Source: Rhodococcus spelaei (GTDB lineage Bacteria > Actinomycetota > Actinomycetes > Mycobacteriales > Mycobacteriaceae). Taken from it: 64,000 bases of DNA. The stretch is from assembly GCF_006704125.1 (NCBI RefSeq), contig NZ_VIGH01000002.1, positions 528,904 through 592,903 on the forward strand, written 5' to 3'. Below are positions 16,834-25,940 of this stretch, piece by piece. Each line of letters opens with the position of its first letter. Positions within the stretch are counted from its first letter, which is position 1. The position numbers and the translations under genes are program-made. The notes beneath the pieces were generated by a model. The model did no database searches, was not told where the DNA came from, and was given only the letters and a program-made list of their open reading frames with translations.

Positions 16834-18642
16834 TCATTTCTCCGGACCCTCGCTGCCGGCGATCGCCTCGAGCGTCCCGCGGACCCGCTCGGTGTCGGCC
16901 TGCGTCCAGCCGTCGGGCGCGGCGATGGCGAGCCAGCCGTCGAGGACGCTGGTGCCGTAGTTGTGGCCGTGACCGTCGGGAACCCCGGCGGCGTTGGCCA
17001 GGTCCGCCGACACCTGCCAGAACGTGACGAACGGGAACCACCGCATCTGCGGCAGTCGGTCCTCGCCGGGCTTCTCGGACAGCCAGTCCGGGCGCTTCAG
17101 AATCAGGTCCGTGGACCACCAGACCACCGGGTCGGAGGCGTGCTGGAGGTAGAGCACGCGCGGCGGCCACCAGGGACCCGGCGGCTGCGCAATGTCCGCG
17201 ACCTCGTCAGCGAACCGCACCACCAGGCCGTCCGAGTACACCGGCTCGACCTCGGTGCTGCCCGGGTCGCGCCGCGAAACCAGTTGGTGCCAGAGCACGT
17301 TCGAGTTCGGTGGGCCCACCCACAGAACACCGTCGACCGTGTTGCGGATGTCGGCGAGGCCGTCGAAGGCCCCCTCCCCCGCCTGCGTGCCGAGGCTCTC
17401 GCCGTAGACGTAGAGCTTGGGCCGAGTCTGCGGCGGCTTGGTCAACCAGCGCTCGTGCACCTTGTCGATCAGCCGTTTGCCCGCCTCGGCCGCTTTCTCC
17501 CGGTCGGCGAGAAAGGAGATCCAACTGGGCAGGTACGAGTACTGAGTGGCGACGAGCGCCGAGTCGCCGTTGTGCACGAGCTCGATCGCCTGCGCCGCGG
17601 TCGGGTTCACCCAGCCGGTGCCGGTGGTCGGGATGATCACCAGCACCTTCCGCTCGAACGCACCGGTCCGTTCGAGCTCGTCGACCAGCAGGTCCAGTCG
17701 CTGGTCGGCGGTCGGCGCACTCTCGAGTCCGGCGTAGACCCGGATCGGCTCCTTGGCCGGGGCGCCGTTGGCCCGGCTCAGCTCTTGCGCATCGAGACCG
17801 CGGGAGACGAAGTTGCGGCCCTCGAAGCCGAGACTGTCCCAAGGCACCAACGAGTCCGGGCTGCCCGACTTCTCGGGCGCCACGGGCGCCACCACCCCGG
17901 CACGGGTGGTGTCGTTCTGCAGGCTGAACGCGGAGTTCGCGAGGGCGTAGACCTCCTTGACCAGCACGCCGGTGACCAGCGCGTACGTCAGGACGGCCAC
18001 CAGCGCGAAGCCGAGCGGTAGTGCCGCCTGGCGGGGCACCCGCAGCCAGCGGTTGAGGTAGCGGGCGACCAGTCGACCCAGGTCGCGCAGCACCCGCCAC
18101 ACCGAGATGATCGCGGCCGCGACGAGCATGCTCAGACCGCCGGTACGGATGTAGCCGGTGGTCGTGGTGCCCTCGGCGTTCATCAGCGCCGACAGTTCGC
18201 GCTGCCAGCCCGCTGCGTAGACCAGCATCACCATCGCGGCCAGGATCGCGATGGCGACGACCCCGACCTTCAGCACCTGCATGTACCTGGGCGGCAGCGG
18301 CCACCAGGGTCGTTTCGCGAGGTAGAACCGGTAGACCGCCCAGCCGATCGCCGTGCCGACGCCGTAGCCGATCGCCGCGCTGATGCCACCGATCAGCCCC
18401 TGGAACAACCAGTCGCGCGGCAACAGCGAGGGTGTCAACGACCAGCAGAAGAACAGCGCCGCGAACGCGATACCGGTGAAGTCGAGGCTGAGAAGCCCCC
18501 ACGCCCAGATGACGAAGGGGTGCTTGCCCGCCAGCCAGCCGGTGCGACGGTCGGCGGTCCGACCCGACGACACGGGAACCCCGGGCTGCGCGGCATCCGC
18601 CTGCGCCGTCCCGGGGTCCTGTGTCTCGTCGGTATCGGTCAA
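16834..18642 (-). CDS. membrane-anchored alpha/beta-hydrolase (Abhydrolase_9 family)
   Basis: The 602-residue protein has about five N-terminal membrane helices (roughly residues 45-250) followed by a hydrolase domain with the nucleophile elbow YGESLGTQAG and a DGHGHNYG stretch towards the C terminus. This two-part layout matches the actinobacterial Abhydrolase_9_N/Abhydrolase_9 family, whose substrate is not known; a lipid or cell-envelope ester is plausible given its membrane position. It begins 3 nt after purL ends, so it is probably co-transcribed with purL. Confidence 0.85.
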   Translation of the reverse strand: MTDTDETQDPGTAQADAAQPGVPVSSGRTADRRTGWLAGKHPFVIWAWGLLSLDFTGIAFAALFFCWSLTPSLLPRDWLFQGLIGGISAAIGYGVGTAIGWAVYRFYLAKRPWWPLPPRYMQVLKVGVVAIAILAAMVMLVYAAGWQRELSALMNAEGTTTTGYIRTGGLSMLVAAAIISVWRVLRDLGRLVARYLNRWLRVPRQAALPLGFALVAVLTYALVTGVLVKEVYALANSAFSLQNDTTRAGVVAPVAPEKSGSPDSLVPWDSLGFEGRNFVSRGLDAQELSRANGAPAKEPIRVYAGLESAPTADQRLDLLVDELERTGAFERKVLVIIPTTGTGWVNPTAAQAIELVHNGDSALVATQYSYLPSWISFLADREKAAEAGKRLIDKVHERWLTKPPQTRPKLYVYGESLGTQAGEGAFDGLADIRNTVDGVLWVGPPNSNVLWHQLVSRRDPGSTEVEPVYSDGLVVRFADEVADIAQPPGPWWPPRVLYLQHASDPVVWWSTDLILKRPDWLSEKPGEDRLPQMRWFPFVTFWQVSADLANAAGVPDGHGHNYGTSVLDGWLAIAAPDGWTQADTERVRGTLEAIAGSEGPEK

Positions 18643-18645
18643 TGG

Positions 18646-20925
18646 CTACCCGAACAGGGCCGGGAGTGTGCCTTCGTGGGTGGCGCGCAACTCCGCAAGG
18701 GTGACCGAGAACTGGTCCTGGACCTCGACGGAGTCGGAGCCCTCGTCGACGACGCCGATCCGCGTCCACGGCAGGCCGCGGGCGCTGCACATGCCGGTGA
18801 AGCGGGTCTCCTCGGTGCGCGGCACCGCGACCAGCACGCGGCCCGACGACTCGGAGAACAGCGTGACGAACGGGTCCGCACCCTCGGGGAGCAGGATCCG
18901 GCAGCCGGTCTCGCCGGCGAGCGCCGCCTCGACGACTGCCTGCGCCAGGCCACCCTCGGACAGGTCGTGCGCGGCGGAGACCAGGCCGTCGCGGGATCCG
19001 GCGAGCAGGATGTCGGCGAGCAACTGCTCGCGGTCGAGGTCGACCTTCGGGGGCACGCCACCGAGGTGGTCGTGTTCGACCTGCGCCCAGATCGAACCGT
19101 CGAACTCGTCGTGAGTCTCGCCGAGCAGGATCAGCGTCTCGCCGGGTTCGAGGCCGAGGCCGGTCGGGATGCGGCGGTGCACGTCGTCGATGACGCCGAG
19201 CACGGCGACGACCGGGGTCGGCAGGATCGCGGTGGCACCGGTCTGGTTGTAGAAGCTGACGTTGCCGCCGGTGACCGGGATCCCGAGCTTCGCGCAGCCG
19301 TCCGCGAGGCCGCGCACGGCCTGCTGGAACTGCCACATCACGCCCGGGTCCTCGGGGGAACCGAAGTTGAGGCAGTTGGACACGGCCTTCGGGGTGGCGC
19401 CGGTGACCGCGACGTTGCGGAACGCCTCGGCCAGCGCGAGCTGCGCGCCGGCGTACGGGTCCAGCGCGGTGTAGCGGCCGGAGGCGTCGGTGGCCAGCGC
19501 GATGCCGCGGCCGGTCTGCTCGTCGATGCGGATGACGCCGGAGTCGGCCTGCTCGGCGAGCACGGTGTTGCCACGCACGTAGCGGTCGTACTGCTCGGTG
19601 ATCCACTTGCGGCTGCACAGCTGCGGCGAGCCGATCATCTTCAGCAGCGTGGCGCGCAGTTCGTCGGCGGTCACGGGGCGCTTCAGGTTCGCGCTGGTGT
19701 TCGCGATCAGCGCGTCCTGGGTGCCGGGGCGCTGCACGGGGCGCTCGTACACCGGGCCCTCGTGGGCGATGGTGCGCGCCGGCGCGTCGACGACGGTCTC
19801 TCCGTGCCAGTCGATGACGAGGTGCTCGCCGTCGGTGACCTCACCGATGACGGTAGCCAGGACGTCCCACTTCTTGCAGACGGCCATGAACGCATCGACG
19901 TTCTCCGGCGTCACCACTGCGCACATGCGCTCCTGGGACTCGCTCGAGAGAACCTCCGCGGCGGTCATGCCGGTCGCGCGGGTCGGGACCTTCTCGAGCT
20001 GGATGTGCATGCCGCCGTCACCTGCCGCGGCGAGCTCCGACGTCGCGCAGGACAGCCCGGCACCGCCGAGGTCCTGGATGCCGACGACCAGCTTGGCCTT
20101 GTACAGGTCGAGGCAGCACTCGATGAGCACCTTCTCGGTGAACGGGTCGCCCACCTGCACCGCGGGAAGCTTCTTGGGGCGTCCGCCCGAGCTCTCGTCG
20201 AAGGTCTCCGATGCGAGCACGGACACGCCGCCGATGCCGTCGAGGCCGGTACGGGCGCCGAACAGGATGATCTTGTTGCCGACGCCGGACGCGAACGCCA
20301 GGTGCAGGTCCTCGACGCGCATCGCGCCCGCGCACAGCGCGTTGACGAGCGGGTTGCCCTGGTAGGAGGCGTCGAAGACGGTCTCGCCGCCGACGTTGGG
20401 CAGGCCGAGGGAGTTGCCGTAGCCGCCGACACCGCGGACCACGCCGTCGACGACGCGGCGGGTGTCAGGGGCGTCGGCCGCTCCGAAGCGCAGCTGGTCC
20501 ATGACCGCGATCGGGCGCGCGCCCATCGCCATGATGTCGCGCACGATGCCGCCGACGCCGGTCGCGGCGCCCTGGTACGGCTCGATGTACGACGGGTGGT
20601 TGTGCGACTCGACCTTGAAGGTGACCGCCCAGCCGTCGCCGATGTCGACGACACCCGCGTTCTCACCGATACCGGCGAGCATCGACGAACGCATCTCGTC
20701 GGTGGTGGTCTCGCCGAAGTACTTCAGGTGGACCTTCGAGGACTTGTAGGAGCAGTGCTCGCTCCACATGACCGAGTACATGGCCAGCTCGGCGTCGGTG
20801 GGGCGGCGACCGAGGATCTCCCGGATGCGGGCGTACTCGTCGTCCTTGAGACCCAGTTCCTTGAAGGGCTGGGCGACGTCCGGGGTCGCTGCGGCGTTGG
20901 TGACGGTATCGACCTGCGAGGACAC
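18646..20925 (-). CDS. purL: phosphoribosylformylglycinamidine synthase subunit PurL
   Basis: This is the 759-residue small-type PurL, which makes FGAM from FGAR together with PurS and PurQ (28.2-29.1 kb here). Conserved blocks are [40 protein letters not shown] and the C-terminal ATP/Mg region. I used the GTG at 20925, which gives a length close to other actinobacterial PurL proteins; the longer frame adds unconserved sequence. A TAGACT -10 candidate lies about 70 nt upstream. Confidence 0.96.
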   Translation of the reverse strand: MSSQVDTVTNAAATPDVAQPFKELGLKDDEYARIREILGRRPTDAELAMYSVMWSEHCSYKSSKVHLKYFGETTTDEMRSSMLAGIGENAGVVDIGDGWAVTFKVESHNHPSYIEPYQGAATGVGGIVRDIMAMGARPIAVMDQLRFGAADAPDTRRVVDGVVRGVGGYGNSLGLPNVGGETVFDASYQGNPLVNALCAGAMRVEDLHLAFASGVGNKIILFGARTGLDGIGGVSVLASETFDESSGGRPKKLPAVQVGDPFTEKVLIECCLDLYKAKLVVGIQDLGGAGLSCATSELAAAGDGGMHIQLEKVPTRATGMTAAEVLSSESQERMCAVVTPENVDAFMAVCKKWDVLATVIGEVTDGEHLVIDWHGETVVDAPARTIAHEGPVYERPVQRPGTQDALIANTSANLKRPVTADELRATLLKMIGSPQLCSRKWITEQYDRYVRGNTVLAEQADSGVIRIDEQTGRGIALATDASGRYTALDPYAGAQLALAEAFRNVAVTGATPKAVSNCLNFGSPEDPGVMWQFQQAVRGLADGCAKLGIPVTGGNVSFYNQTGATAILPTPVVAVLGVIDDVHRRIPTGLGLEPGETLILLGETHDEFDGSIWAQVEHDHLGGVPPKVDLDREQLLADILLAGSRDGLVSAAHDLSEGGLAQAVVEAALAGETGCRILLPEGADPFVTLFSESSGRVLVAVPRTEETRFTGMCSARGLPWTRIGVVDEGSDSVEVQDQFSVTLAELRATHEGTLPALFG

Positions 20926-21037
20926 TGGAAGTTGGGTCCCTTCCCTGGGGAGTCTGATCGGCAGACCGGCGGGGCGCTGCCAGCGCAAAGTCTAGCCGGG
21001 TGGGCCGACAGCGGCCGCACTGGTGGCAACGCACGCG

Positions 21038-21066
21038 GCCGGGTGCCGCACCTCGCGACACCCGGC
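21038..21066 (-). terminator. terminator of the DUF4185 gene
   Basis: GCCGGGTG and CACCCGGC form an 8-bp stem with a 13-nt loop. It starts 27 nt downstream of the DUF4185 stop and precedes the purL promoter region. Confidence 0.6.
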
Positions 21067-21092
21067 TGCGCCGGTGAAGCTGCCTGTCCAGG

Positions 21093-22454
21093 TCACTGAC
21101 CCTGCGGCGCTTGCAGTATCGGCGTCGCCTCGGAGGGGCGGTCGACTCCGAGCAACTTGGCCTCGCCAGTGGTAGCCGGGTCCGGACGATCCGCCTGGTC
21201 CGCCGCCTTCATCTGCAGACCATTCAGGTCGGTGCGGAAGTAGATGACGTTGTAGCGGTCCCAGGTGGTGCCGACGAACTCGAGGTACTGGCCCTTCGAC
21301 CACGGGTGCATGAAACCGCCGTAGAGCGACGGGACCAGCAGCCCGCTGAGGATTGTCTGCGTGCCGCTCCACGGCCCCTCGAGGCGGTCGGCCTGGCGGA
21401 TCACGATCGAGTTCGTCGCGTCGGTGTACATCGCGACGTACTTGTGCAGATAGTCGTTCCACTGCACCTGCAGCTCGCTGACCGGCGCCTCGATCACCGG
21501 CTTCGCCTGACCGATGTCCGCACCCCAGCCGGTGCCGTTCCAGTACTGGTAGGCGTTCAGGTTCAGGATCTGCGCGTACGCGACCCGTCCGAGCCGCGCC
21601 CCGCCGTTGCGACCCGACGGCGTGCCGTACTCGTAGACGAAACCGTCCTTCCCGTCCACGAACGCGCTCATCTGGAAGTTGTCGTTGCCCGGTGTCACCG
21701 CGGCGATGCCGGGAATGTCGATGCCGGCGACGTTCGCGCGGACCGTCGTCGGGTCCGCGGTCCAGGTCTCGCCGTTGTCCGTCGAGACCGCGATCGCAGA
21801 GTAGAGGGTGGTCCACTTGCCGGGCGAGTCCCAGGACTTCACCGACATGAACCGGGCGTACTGGGTGGTGCCGACGGAGATGCCCGCGGTCGGGATGACC
21901 GTGTACTCACCCGGGATGCCGAAGCCCTTGATGACCTGCCGCGAGTGATTCGGGCGGTCCAGCGGCGAACTGTCGATCCGCATCCCGTCGGCGAGGTTCG
22001 TGTCCGAGCTGCGGAACAGGACGTTGCTGCGCCAGTCGTCGCCGGGGCTGTCGCAGTCGCCGACGGTGTCGCCGAACGCCATCAGCACATCGTGCTGTCC
22101 CCCGGCGTTCCCGTTGTCCCACATGATGCCGAGGTCGGTGCCGGAGACGTTGAAGCGCGCGATCGTGTCGTTCGGGCTGCCCGGGCCGGTGACCATCTCG
22201 ATCGCCTTGGTCTTGCCGGACAGGCGCGGCAGGGCGCCGTCGGGCGCCCCAGTGATCCATGGCAGGGCCTTGTCGAGCGACCCGGTGGCGCTGCCGGAAC
22301 TGCCCGAACTCCCCAGACTGCCCGAGCCGGAGCCACCCTGGCCGCAGGGTCCGCCCGTCGCCGCCGAGGCGGGTGTGGCCATGGTCGCGGACACCGCGAC
22401 AGCCACCACCGTCGCCGACAGAGCGGCAGACCACGATCGCTTCACTGTGAGCAC
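21093..22454 (-). CDS. exported DUF4185-domain protein
   Basis: The 453-residue protein has a clear Sec signal peptide (VLTVKRSW, a hydrophobic core, cleavage after TPASA). A Gly/Ser-rich linker follows, then a beta-propeller-like DUF4185 domain with repeated motifs such as VLMAFGDTVG and DNGETWT. DUF4185 proteins are secreted or surface proteins of actinobacteria, related in fold to glycosidase propellers; their ligand is unknown. The GTG at 22454 has AAAGGAA about 8 nt upstream. An AT-rich palindrome at 22570-22590 lies 116 nt upstream and suggests regulation. Confidence 0.8.
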   Translation of the reverse strand: MLTVKRSWSAALSATVVAVAVSATMATPASAATGGPCGQGGSGSGSLGSSGSSGSATGSLDKALPWITGAPDGALPRLSGKTKAIEMVTGPGSPNDTIARFNVSGTDLGIMWDNGNAGGQHDVLMAFGDTVGDCDSPGDDWRSNVLFRSSDTNLADGMRIDSSPLDRPNHSRQVIKGFGIPGEYTVIPTAGISVGTTQYARFMSVKSWDSPGKWTTLYSAIAVSTDNGETWTADPTTVRANVAGIDIPGIAAVTPGNDNFQMSAFVDGKDGFVYEYGTPSGRNGGARLGRVAYAQILNLNAYQYWNGTGWGADIGQAKPVIEAPVSELQVQWNDYLHKYVAMYTDATNSIVIRQADRLEGPWSGTQTILSGLLVPSLYGGFMHPWSKGQYLEFVGTTWDRYNVIYFRTDLNGLQMKAADQADRPDPATTGEAKLLGVDRPSEATPILQAPQGQ

Positions 22455-22569
22455 AAGCAGGTTCCTTTCCGGAGGCCAACGCCTTGCGAGAACACCCCGG
22501 TATTCAGCGGGCGCTCTTCGTGCCACAGCCAACCACGCGAAACGCGTTGCTGCTGCGGCTGATGCGACA

Positions 22570-22590
22570 ATTGTTATCAATGAGAACAAT
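22570..22590. promoter_or_regulatory. 21-bp AT-rich palindrome upstream of DUF4185 gene
   Basis: ATTGTT-A-TCA-A-TGA-G-AACAAT pairs at 18 of its 20 flanking positions (one mismatched pair around a central A), and it is strikingly AT-rich for this genome. It lies between pepC and the DUF4185 gene. The size and symmetry suit a dimeric repressor, possibly of the Fur/Zur type, but it does not match a consensus I can recall exactly. Confidence 0.5.
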
Positions 22591-22653
22591 CCCGAGACGA
22601 TGGTGCCGCTCCCCGCACGTCGGCGCAATCCGCCGCACGACCGACAGCCGGCC

Positions 22654-23940
22654 CTAGTCGGTGGGGGTGAGGAACGCCGCGAGCGCGTCGGCGTAAGCCG
22701 GGACGTCCGCAGCACCCATCAGCTCCCGCGACGAGTGCATCGCCAGCTGCGGGGCACCGACGTCGACGGTGGACAACCCGGTCCGCGACGCGGTGATCGG
22801 CCCGATGGTGGACCCGCACGGCAGGTCGGCGCGGTGCACGTACCGCTGCAACGGCACCCCCGCCCGGTCACAAGCGAGTGCAAAGGCACCGGCGCCCGCC
22901 GCGTCGGTGGCGTAGCGCAGGTTCTGGTTGACCTTGAGCACCGGACCGCCGTTGATCTCGATCCGGTGCGACGGCTCGTGCCGGTCCGGGTAGTTCGGGT
23001 GCGTGGCGTGCGCCATGTCCCCGGAGGCGCACACCGATCCCGCCATCGCCCGCAGGAAGTCCTCGCGACCGCCGCCACGCGCCAACACGATTCGCTCGAG
23101 CACCGAGTTCAGCAGGTCCGAGAAGGCGCCCCGGTCGGACATCGACCCGACCTCCTCGTGATCGAACAGCGCGAGGACCGGGATCGCGTCGCCAGGTTCC
23201 TCGGCGGCCGCGAGCAATGCGCGCGAGCCGGCGTAGCAGGTGCCCTGGTTGTCGAGTCGGGGCGCACTGACCAGTTCGCCCCGCAGCCCGACCACCGCGC
23301 TCGGCGCGAGGTCGTGCGTCATCAACTCCCACCCGAGCACCGCGTCCGCCTCGACGCCGGCCTCGTCGGCGAGGAACGCGAGGAAGCTGCGCGGCGAAGT
23401 GCCGACCCCCCAGATCGCATTGACGTGCCGCTGCGGGTCGAGCTGCACCCCCTTGCGGTCTTCGGACAAGTGGATCGCCAGCTGGGGCACCCGCAGGATC
23501 GGGCGGTCGACCCGGACCAGCTTCTCCTGCAAGCCGTTTCCGTCCCGCACACTGAGTCGGCCGGAGATGCCGAGGTCGCGGTCGAGCCACGAGTTCAGCC
23601 AGGCACCCCCGTACGGCTCGAGGCCGACCAGTTGCCAGCCCGCGGACTCGAGGTCGGGATGCTGCTTGACCCGCAGGTTCGGACTGTCGGTGTGGCCGCC
23701 GACAATCCGGAACGGCGCCGCCTCGCGGCCGCTCGCCTCGGTGCTCCACGCGACCAGTGACCCGCCGCGCACCAGGAAGTACCGGCTGGGCGCTGCCGGC
23801 CAGCCCTGGGTCTCGTGCAGCCGCACGAATCCTGCCGCGGTCAACTCCGCCGCGACCGTCTCGCACACGTGAAACGGCGACGGCGAGGCGTCGACGAAGG
23901 AGCAGAGCCCGGTTGCGGTGGCGTCGGTCAGGGAAGGCAT
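22654..23940 (-). CDS. pepC: M18-family aminopeptidase
   Basis: The 428-residue dinuclear-zinc aminopeptidase removes N-terminal residues, preferably acidic or neutral, in the cytoplasm. Metal-site blocks are [13 protein letters not shown] (His and Asp), DHEEVGS (Glu pair) and the C-terminal [10 protein letters not shown]. Length and motifs match bacterial PepC/ApeB of the M18 family. The ATG at 23940 is followed by a typical start [20 protein letters not shown]. The VOC gene ends 36 bp upstream on the same strand. Confidence 0.93.
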   Translation of the reverse strand: MPSLTDATATGLCSFVDASPSPFHVCETVAAELTAAGFVRLHETQGWPAAPSRYFLVRGGSLVAWSTEASGREAAPFRIVGGHTDSPNLRVKQHPDLESAGWQLVGLEPYGGAWLNSWLDRDLGISGRLSVRDGNGLQEKLVRVDRPILRVPQLAIHLSEDRKGVQLDPQRHVNAIWGVGTSPRSFLAFLADEAGVEADAVLGWELMTHDLAPSAVVGLRGELVSAPRLDNQGTCYAGSRALLAAAEEPGDAIPVLALFDHEEVGSMSDRGAFSDLLNSVLERIVLARGGGREDFLRAMAGSVCASGDMAHATHPNYPDRHEPSHRIEINGGPVLKVNQNLRYATDAAGAGAFALACDRAGVPLQRYVHRADLPCGSTIGPITASRTGLSTVDVGAPQLAMHSSRELMGAADVPAYADALAAFLTPTD

Positions 23941-23976
23941 GCAGCGATCTTATGACCGACGCCGGACCGCGGACCC

Positions 23977-24330
23977 TCAGTGCGCGCCGGACGACACACA
24001 GAACCGGTTGCCGTCCGGGTCGGTCAGGGTGACCCAACGGAACCCGTCCATGTCGTGGCGTTCGTACTCGCTCGCACCGGCCGCGACCAACCGCGCGACC
24101 TCGGCGTCGAGGTCCGGGGCGGAGAGGTCGAGATGGACGCGATTCTTGCCGGGGGTCGGGTCCGGAACCTTCTGGAAGGCAAGTTTGTACGGCGCGCCCG
24201 GCACACCGACGAGAAAGAACCAGCCCTCGTTCTCCTGCTCGATTCGCCCGCCGGTCTGCTCCGCCCACCAGGTGGCGAGCGGTCCCGGATCAGCACTGTC
24301 GAAGGTAATCATGCCCAGGGTGAGTGTCAT
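23977..24330 (-). CDS. VOC (glyoxalase/bleomycin-resistance-like) protein
   Basis: The 117-residue protein has two beta-alpha-beta-beta-beta modules. Landmarks are GMITFDSADPGPLATWWAEQ, HLDLSAPDLDAEVARL and WVTLTDPDGNRFCV. The His of VHLDL and the Asp/Asn of DPDGN are the usual metal and turn positions. The substrate is unknown. It is divergent from the DyP gene. The same VOC-pepC pairing is found in M. tuberculosis (Rv0801-Rv0800) as I recall. Confidence 0.85.
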   Translation of the reverse strand: MTLTLGMITFDSADPGPLATWWAEQTGGRIEQENEGWFFLVGVPGAPYKLAFQKVPDPTPGKNRVHLDLSAPDLDAEVARLVAAGASEYERHDMDGFRWVTLTDPDGNRFCVSSGAH

Positions 24331-24462
24331 GCCGGCACGCTACAACCGCCCTCCGACATGTTCCGGTCGCCGGCGCCGCCTCGAGCGCGGGCGTCGGCCC
24401 CGTCGGCTAGCGTTCTCCGGAGAGAAGATCACCAACGCCGATGCCGACGAAACGGACTTCGC

Positions 24463-25425
24463 ATGACCGAATCCGCCCGACCAGCAACGACTCCCGAGTC
24501 CCAGACGGTTACCAGCCCCCTCTCCCCCGCGGCGATCTTCCTCGTCGCGACCGTCGACGAGGGCGGCGAGGCGGTCGCCCGGTCGCTGCTCGCGGACGCC
24601 GCGGGACTGCGCCGAGCGGTCGGATTGCGGGTGCCGGGCGCGGGTCTGGAACTGATCGTGAGCATCGGCTCGACCGCCTGGGACCGGCTGTTCTCCGGCC
24701 CGCGTCCGGCGCAACTGCACCCGTTCCCCGTGCTGCGCGGCGCCCGGCACCAGGCCCCGTCCACCCCCGGCGACCTTCTCTTCCACATCCGCGCGATGAG
24801 CCAGGACGCGTGTTTCGAACTGGCGCACCAGATCACCAAGCGACTCACAGGGGCGGCCACCGTGGTGGACGAGGTGCACGGTTTCCAGTACTTCGAGAAC
24901 CGCGACCTGATCGGATTCGTGGACGGCACCGAGAATCCTTCCGGCGCAAAGGCCGCCACCGCGGTGACGGTGGGCGCCGAAGATCCCGACTTCGCGGGCG
25001 GCTCCTACGTGCACGTACAGAAGTACGTGCACAACATGACCGACTGGGAGGCGCTGCCGGTCCCCGAGCAGGAACGGGTCATCGGGCGCACCAAGCTCGA
25101 GGACATCGAGATGACCGACGACGTCAAGCCCGCCAACTCGCACGTCGCCCTCAACGCCGTCAAGGACGCGGACGGAAGGTCACTGGAGATCCTGCGGGCG
25201 AACATGCCGTTCGGCCGGGTCGGCGACGGCGAGATGGGCACCTACTTCATCGGCTACTGCCGCACTCCGGACATCACCGAACGCATGCTGGAGAACATGT
25301 TCCTCGGCAGTCCGCGCGGCAATTACGACCGCCTGCTGGACTTTTCGACCGCGGTCACCGGTTCGGCATTCTTCACCCCGAGTGCCGACTTCTTCGAGGT
25401 GCTGCCCGCGCCGCCGACGAACTGA
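24463..25425 (+). CDS. DyP-type (dye-decolorising) heme peroxidase
   Basis: The 320-residue B-type DyP uses H2O2 to oxidise dyes, phenols or Mn. The hallmark GFVDGTENP is at 151-159 with catalytic Asp154. The proximal His is expected in PANSHVALN and the distal Arg in GYCRTPDITER. Its C terminus ends shortly after the fold (FFEVLPAPPTN), without the extended Gly/Leu-rich tail that loads mycobacterial DyP into encapsulin. No encapsulin gene follows; the next gene is convergent and only 18 bp away. There is no signal peptide, so it is a free cytoplasmic enzyme. Confidence 0.93.
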   Translation: MTESARPATTPESQTVTSPLSPAAIFLVATVDEGGEAVARSLLADAAGLRRAVGLRVPGAGLELIVSIGSTAWDRLFSGPRPAQLHPFPVLRGARHQAPSTPGDLLFHIRAMSQDACFELAHQITKRLTGAATVVDEVHGFQYFENRDLIGFVDGTENPSGAKAATAVTVGAEDPDFAGGSYVHVQKYVHNMTDWEALPVPEQERVIGRTKLEDIEMTDDVKPANSHVALNAVKDADGRSLEILRANMPFGRVGDGEMGTYFIGYCRTPDITERMLENMFLGSPRGNYDRLLDFSTAVTGSAFFTPSADFFEVLPAPPTN

Positions 25426-25443
25426 CGACGCGGGCCGCCGACT

Positions 25444-25923
25444 TCAGTGTCCGGGTAGCACGCAGACGCTGTCGAGGCCGAGCACGTGATTGAGCCGGCC
25501 GAAGGCCAGCCACGAGCCGATGCTCATCGACAGCTCCACCACCTCGGCCTGGCTGTAGTGCTCGAACATCCGCGTCCAGAACTCGTCGTCGAGGCCGTGG
25601 TGGTCGAGCGCGTACCGCTCCGCGTACTCGGCGGCCAGCCGGGTGCGCTCGTCGAAAATGTCGGTGGTGCGCCAGTTCTCGACGGCGTCGTCGAAACCGG
25701 CCTCGACCTTCTGCCCGTCCCGTTCGGTACGCCAGTCCTGGCAGAAGATGCAGCCGTTGATCTGTGCGATCCGCAACCGTGCGGCCTCGAACGCGCGCAG
25801 GTCGATGGTCGAGTGTTCGTACACGGACAGCGAGAACTGGGAGGCCGCGATCCCGATACCGGGGACCATCTCGCCCCACACGTACCCGATCGGGTCCTTG
25901 TCTTCGGGAATGTCGATGAGCAT
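25444..25923 (-). CDS. carboxymuconolactone decarboxylase / AhpD-like protein
   Basis: The 159-residue all-helical protein belongs to the AhpD-like fold. The CxxC pair lies in INGCIFCQDWR near residue 60 and suggests thiol-disulphide or alkyl-hydroperoxide chemistry rather than decarboxylation. The start has AAAGGACGAGCC upstream. It is 17 bp downstream of a DAP_DH_C dehydrogenase gene, so it is probably the last gene of that operon. Its partner may be oxidative-stress related, but nothing in the sequence proves this. Confidence 0.82.
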   Translation of the reverse strand: MLIDIPEDKDPIGYVWGEMVPGIGIAASQFSLSVYEHSTIDLRAFEAARLRIAQINGCIFCQDWRTERDGQKVEAGFDDAVENWRTTDIFDERTRLAAEYAERYALDHHGLDDEFWTRMFEHYSQAEVVELSMSIGSWLAFGRLNHVLGLDSVCVLPGH

Positions 25924-25940
25924 GGCTCGTCCTTTCGTGA

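Noticed and set aside
17207..19618. 803-aa minus-strand open frame
   Set aside because: It is out of frame with purL and the membrane hydrolase on the same strand, with low-complexity Arg-rich content.
22654..24330. Encapsulin or other shell gene near the DyP
   Set aside because: The neighbours are clearly an M18 aminopeptidase and a VOC protein, and the downstream gene is CMD-like.
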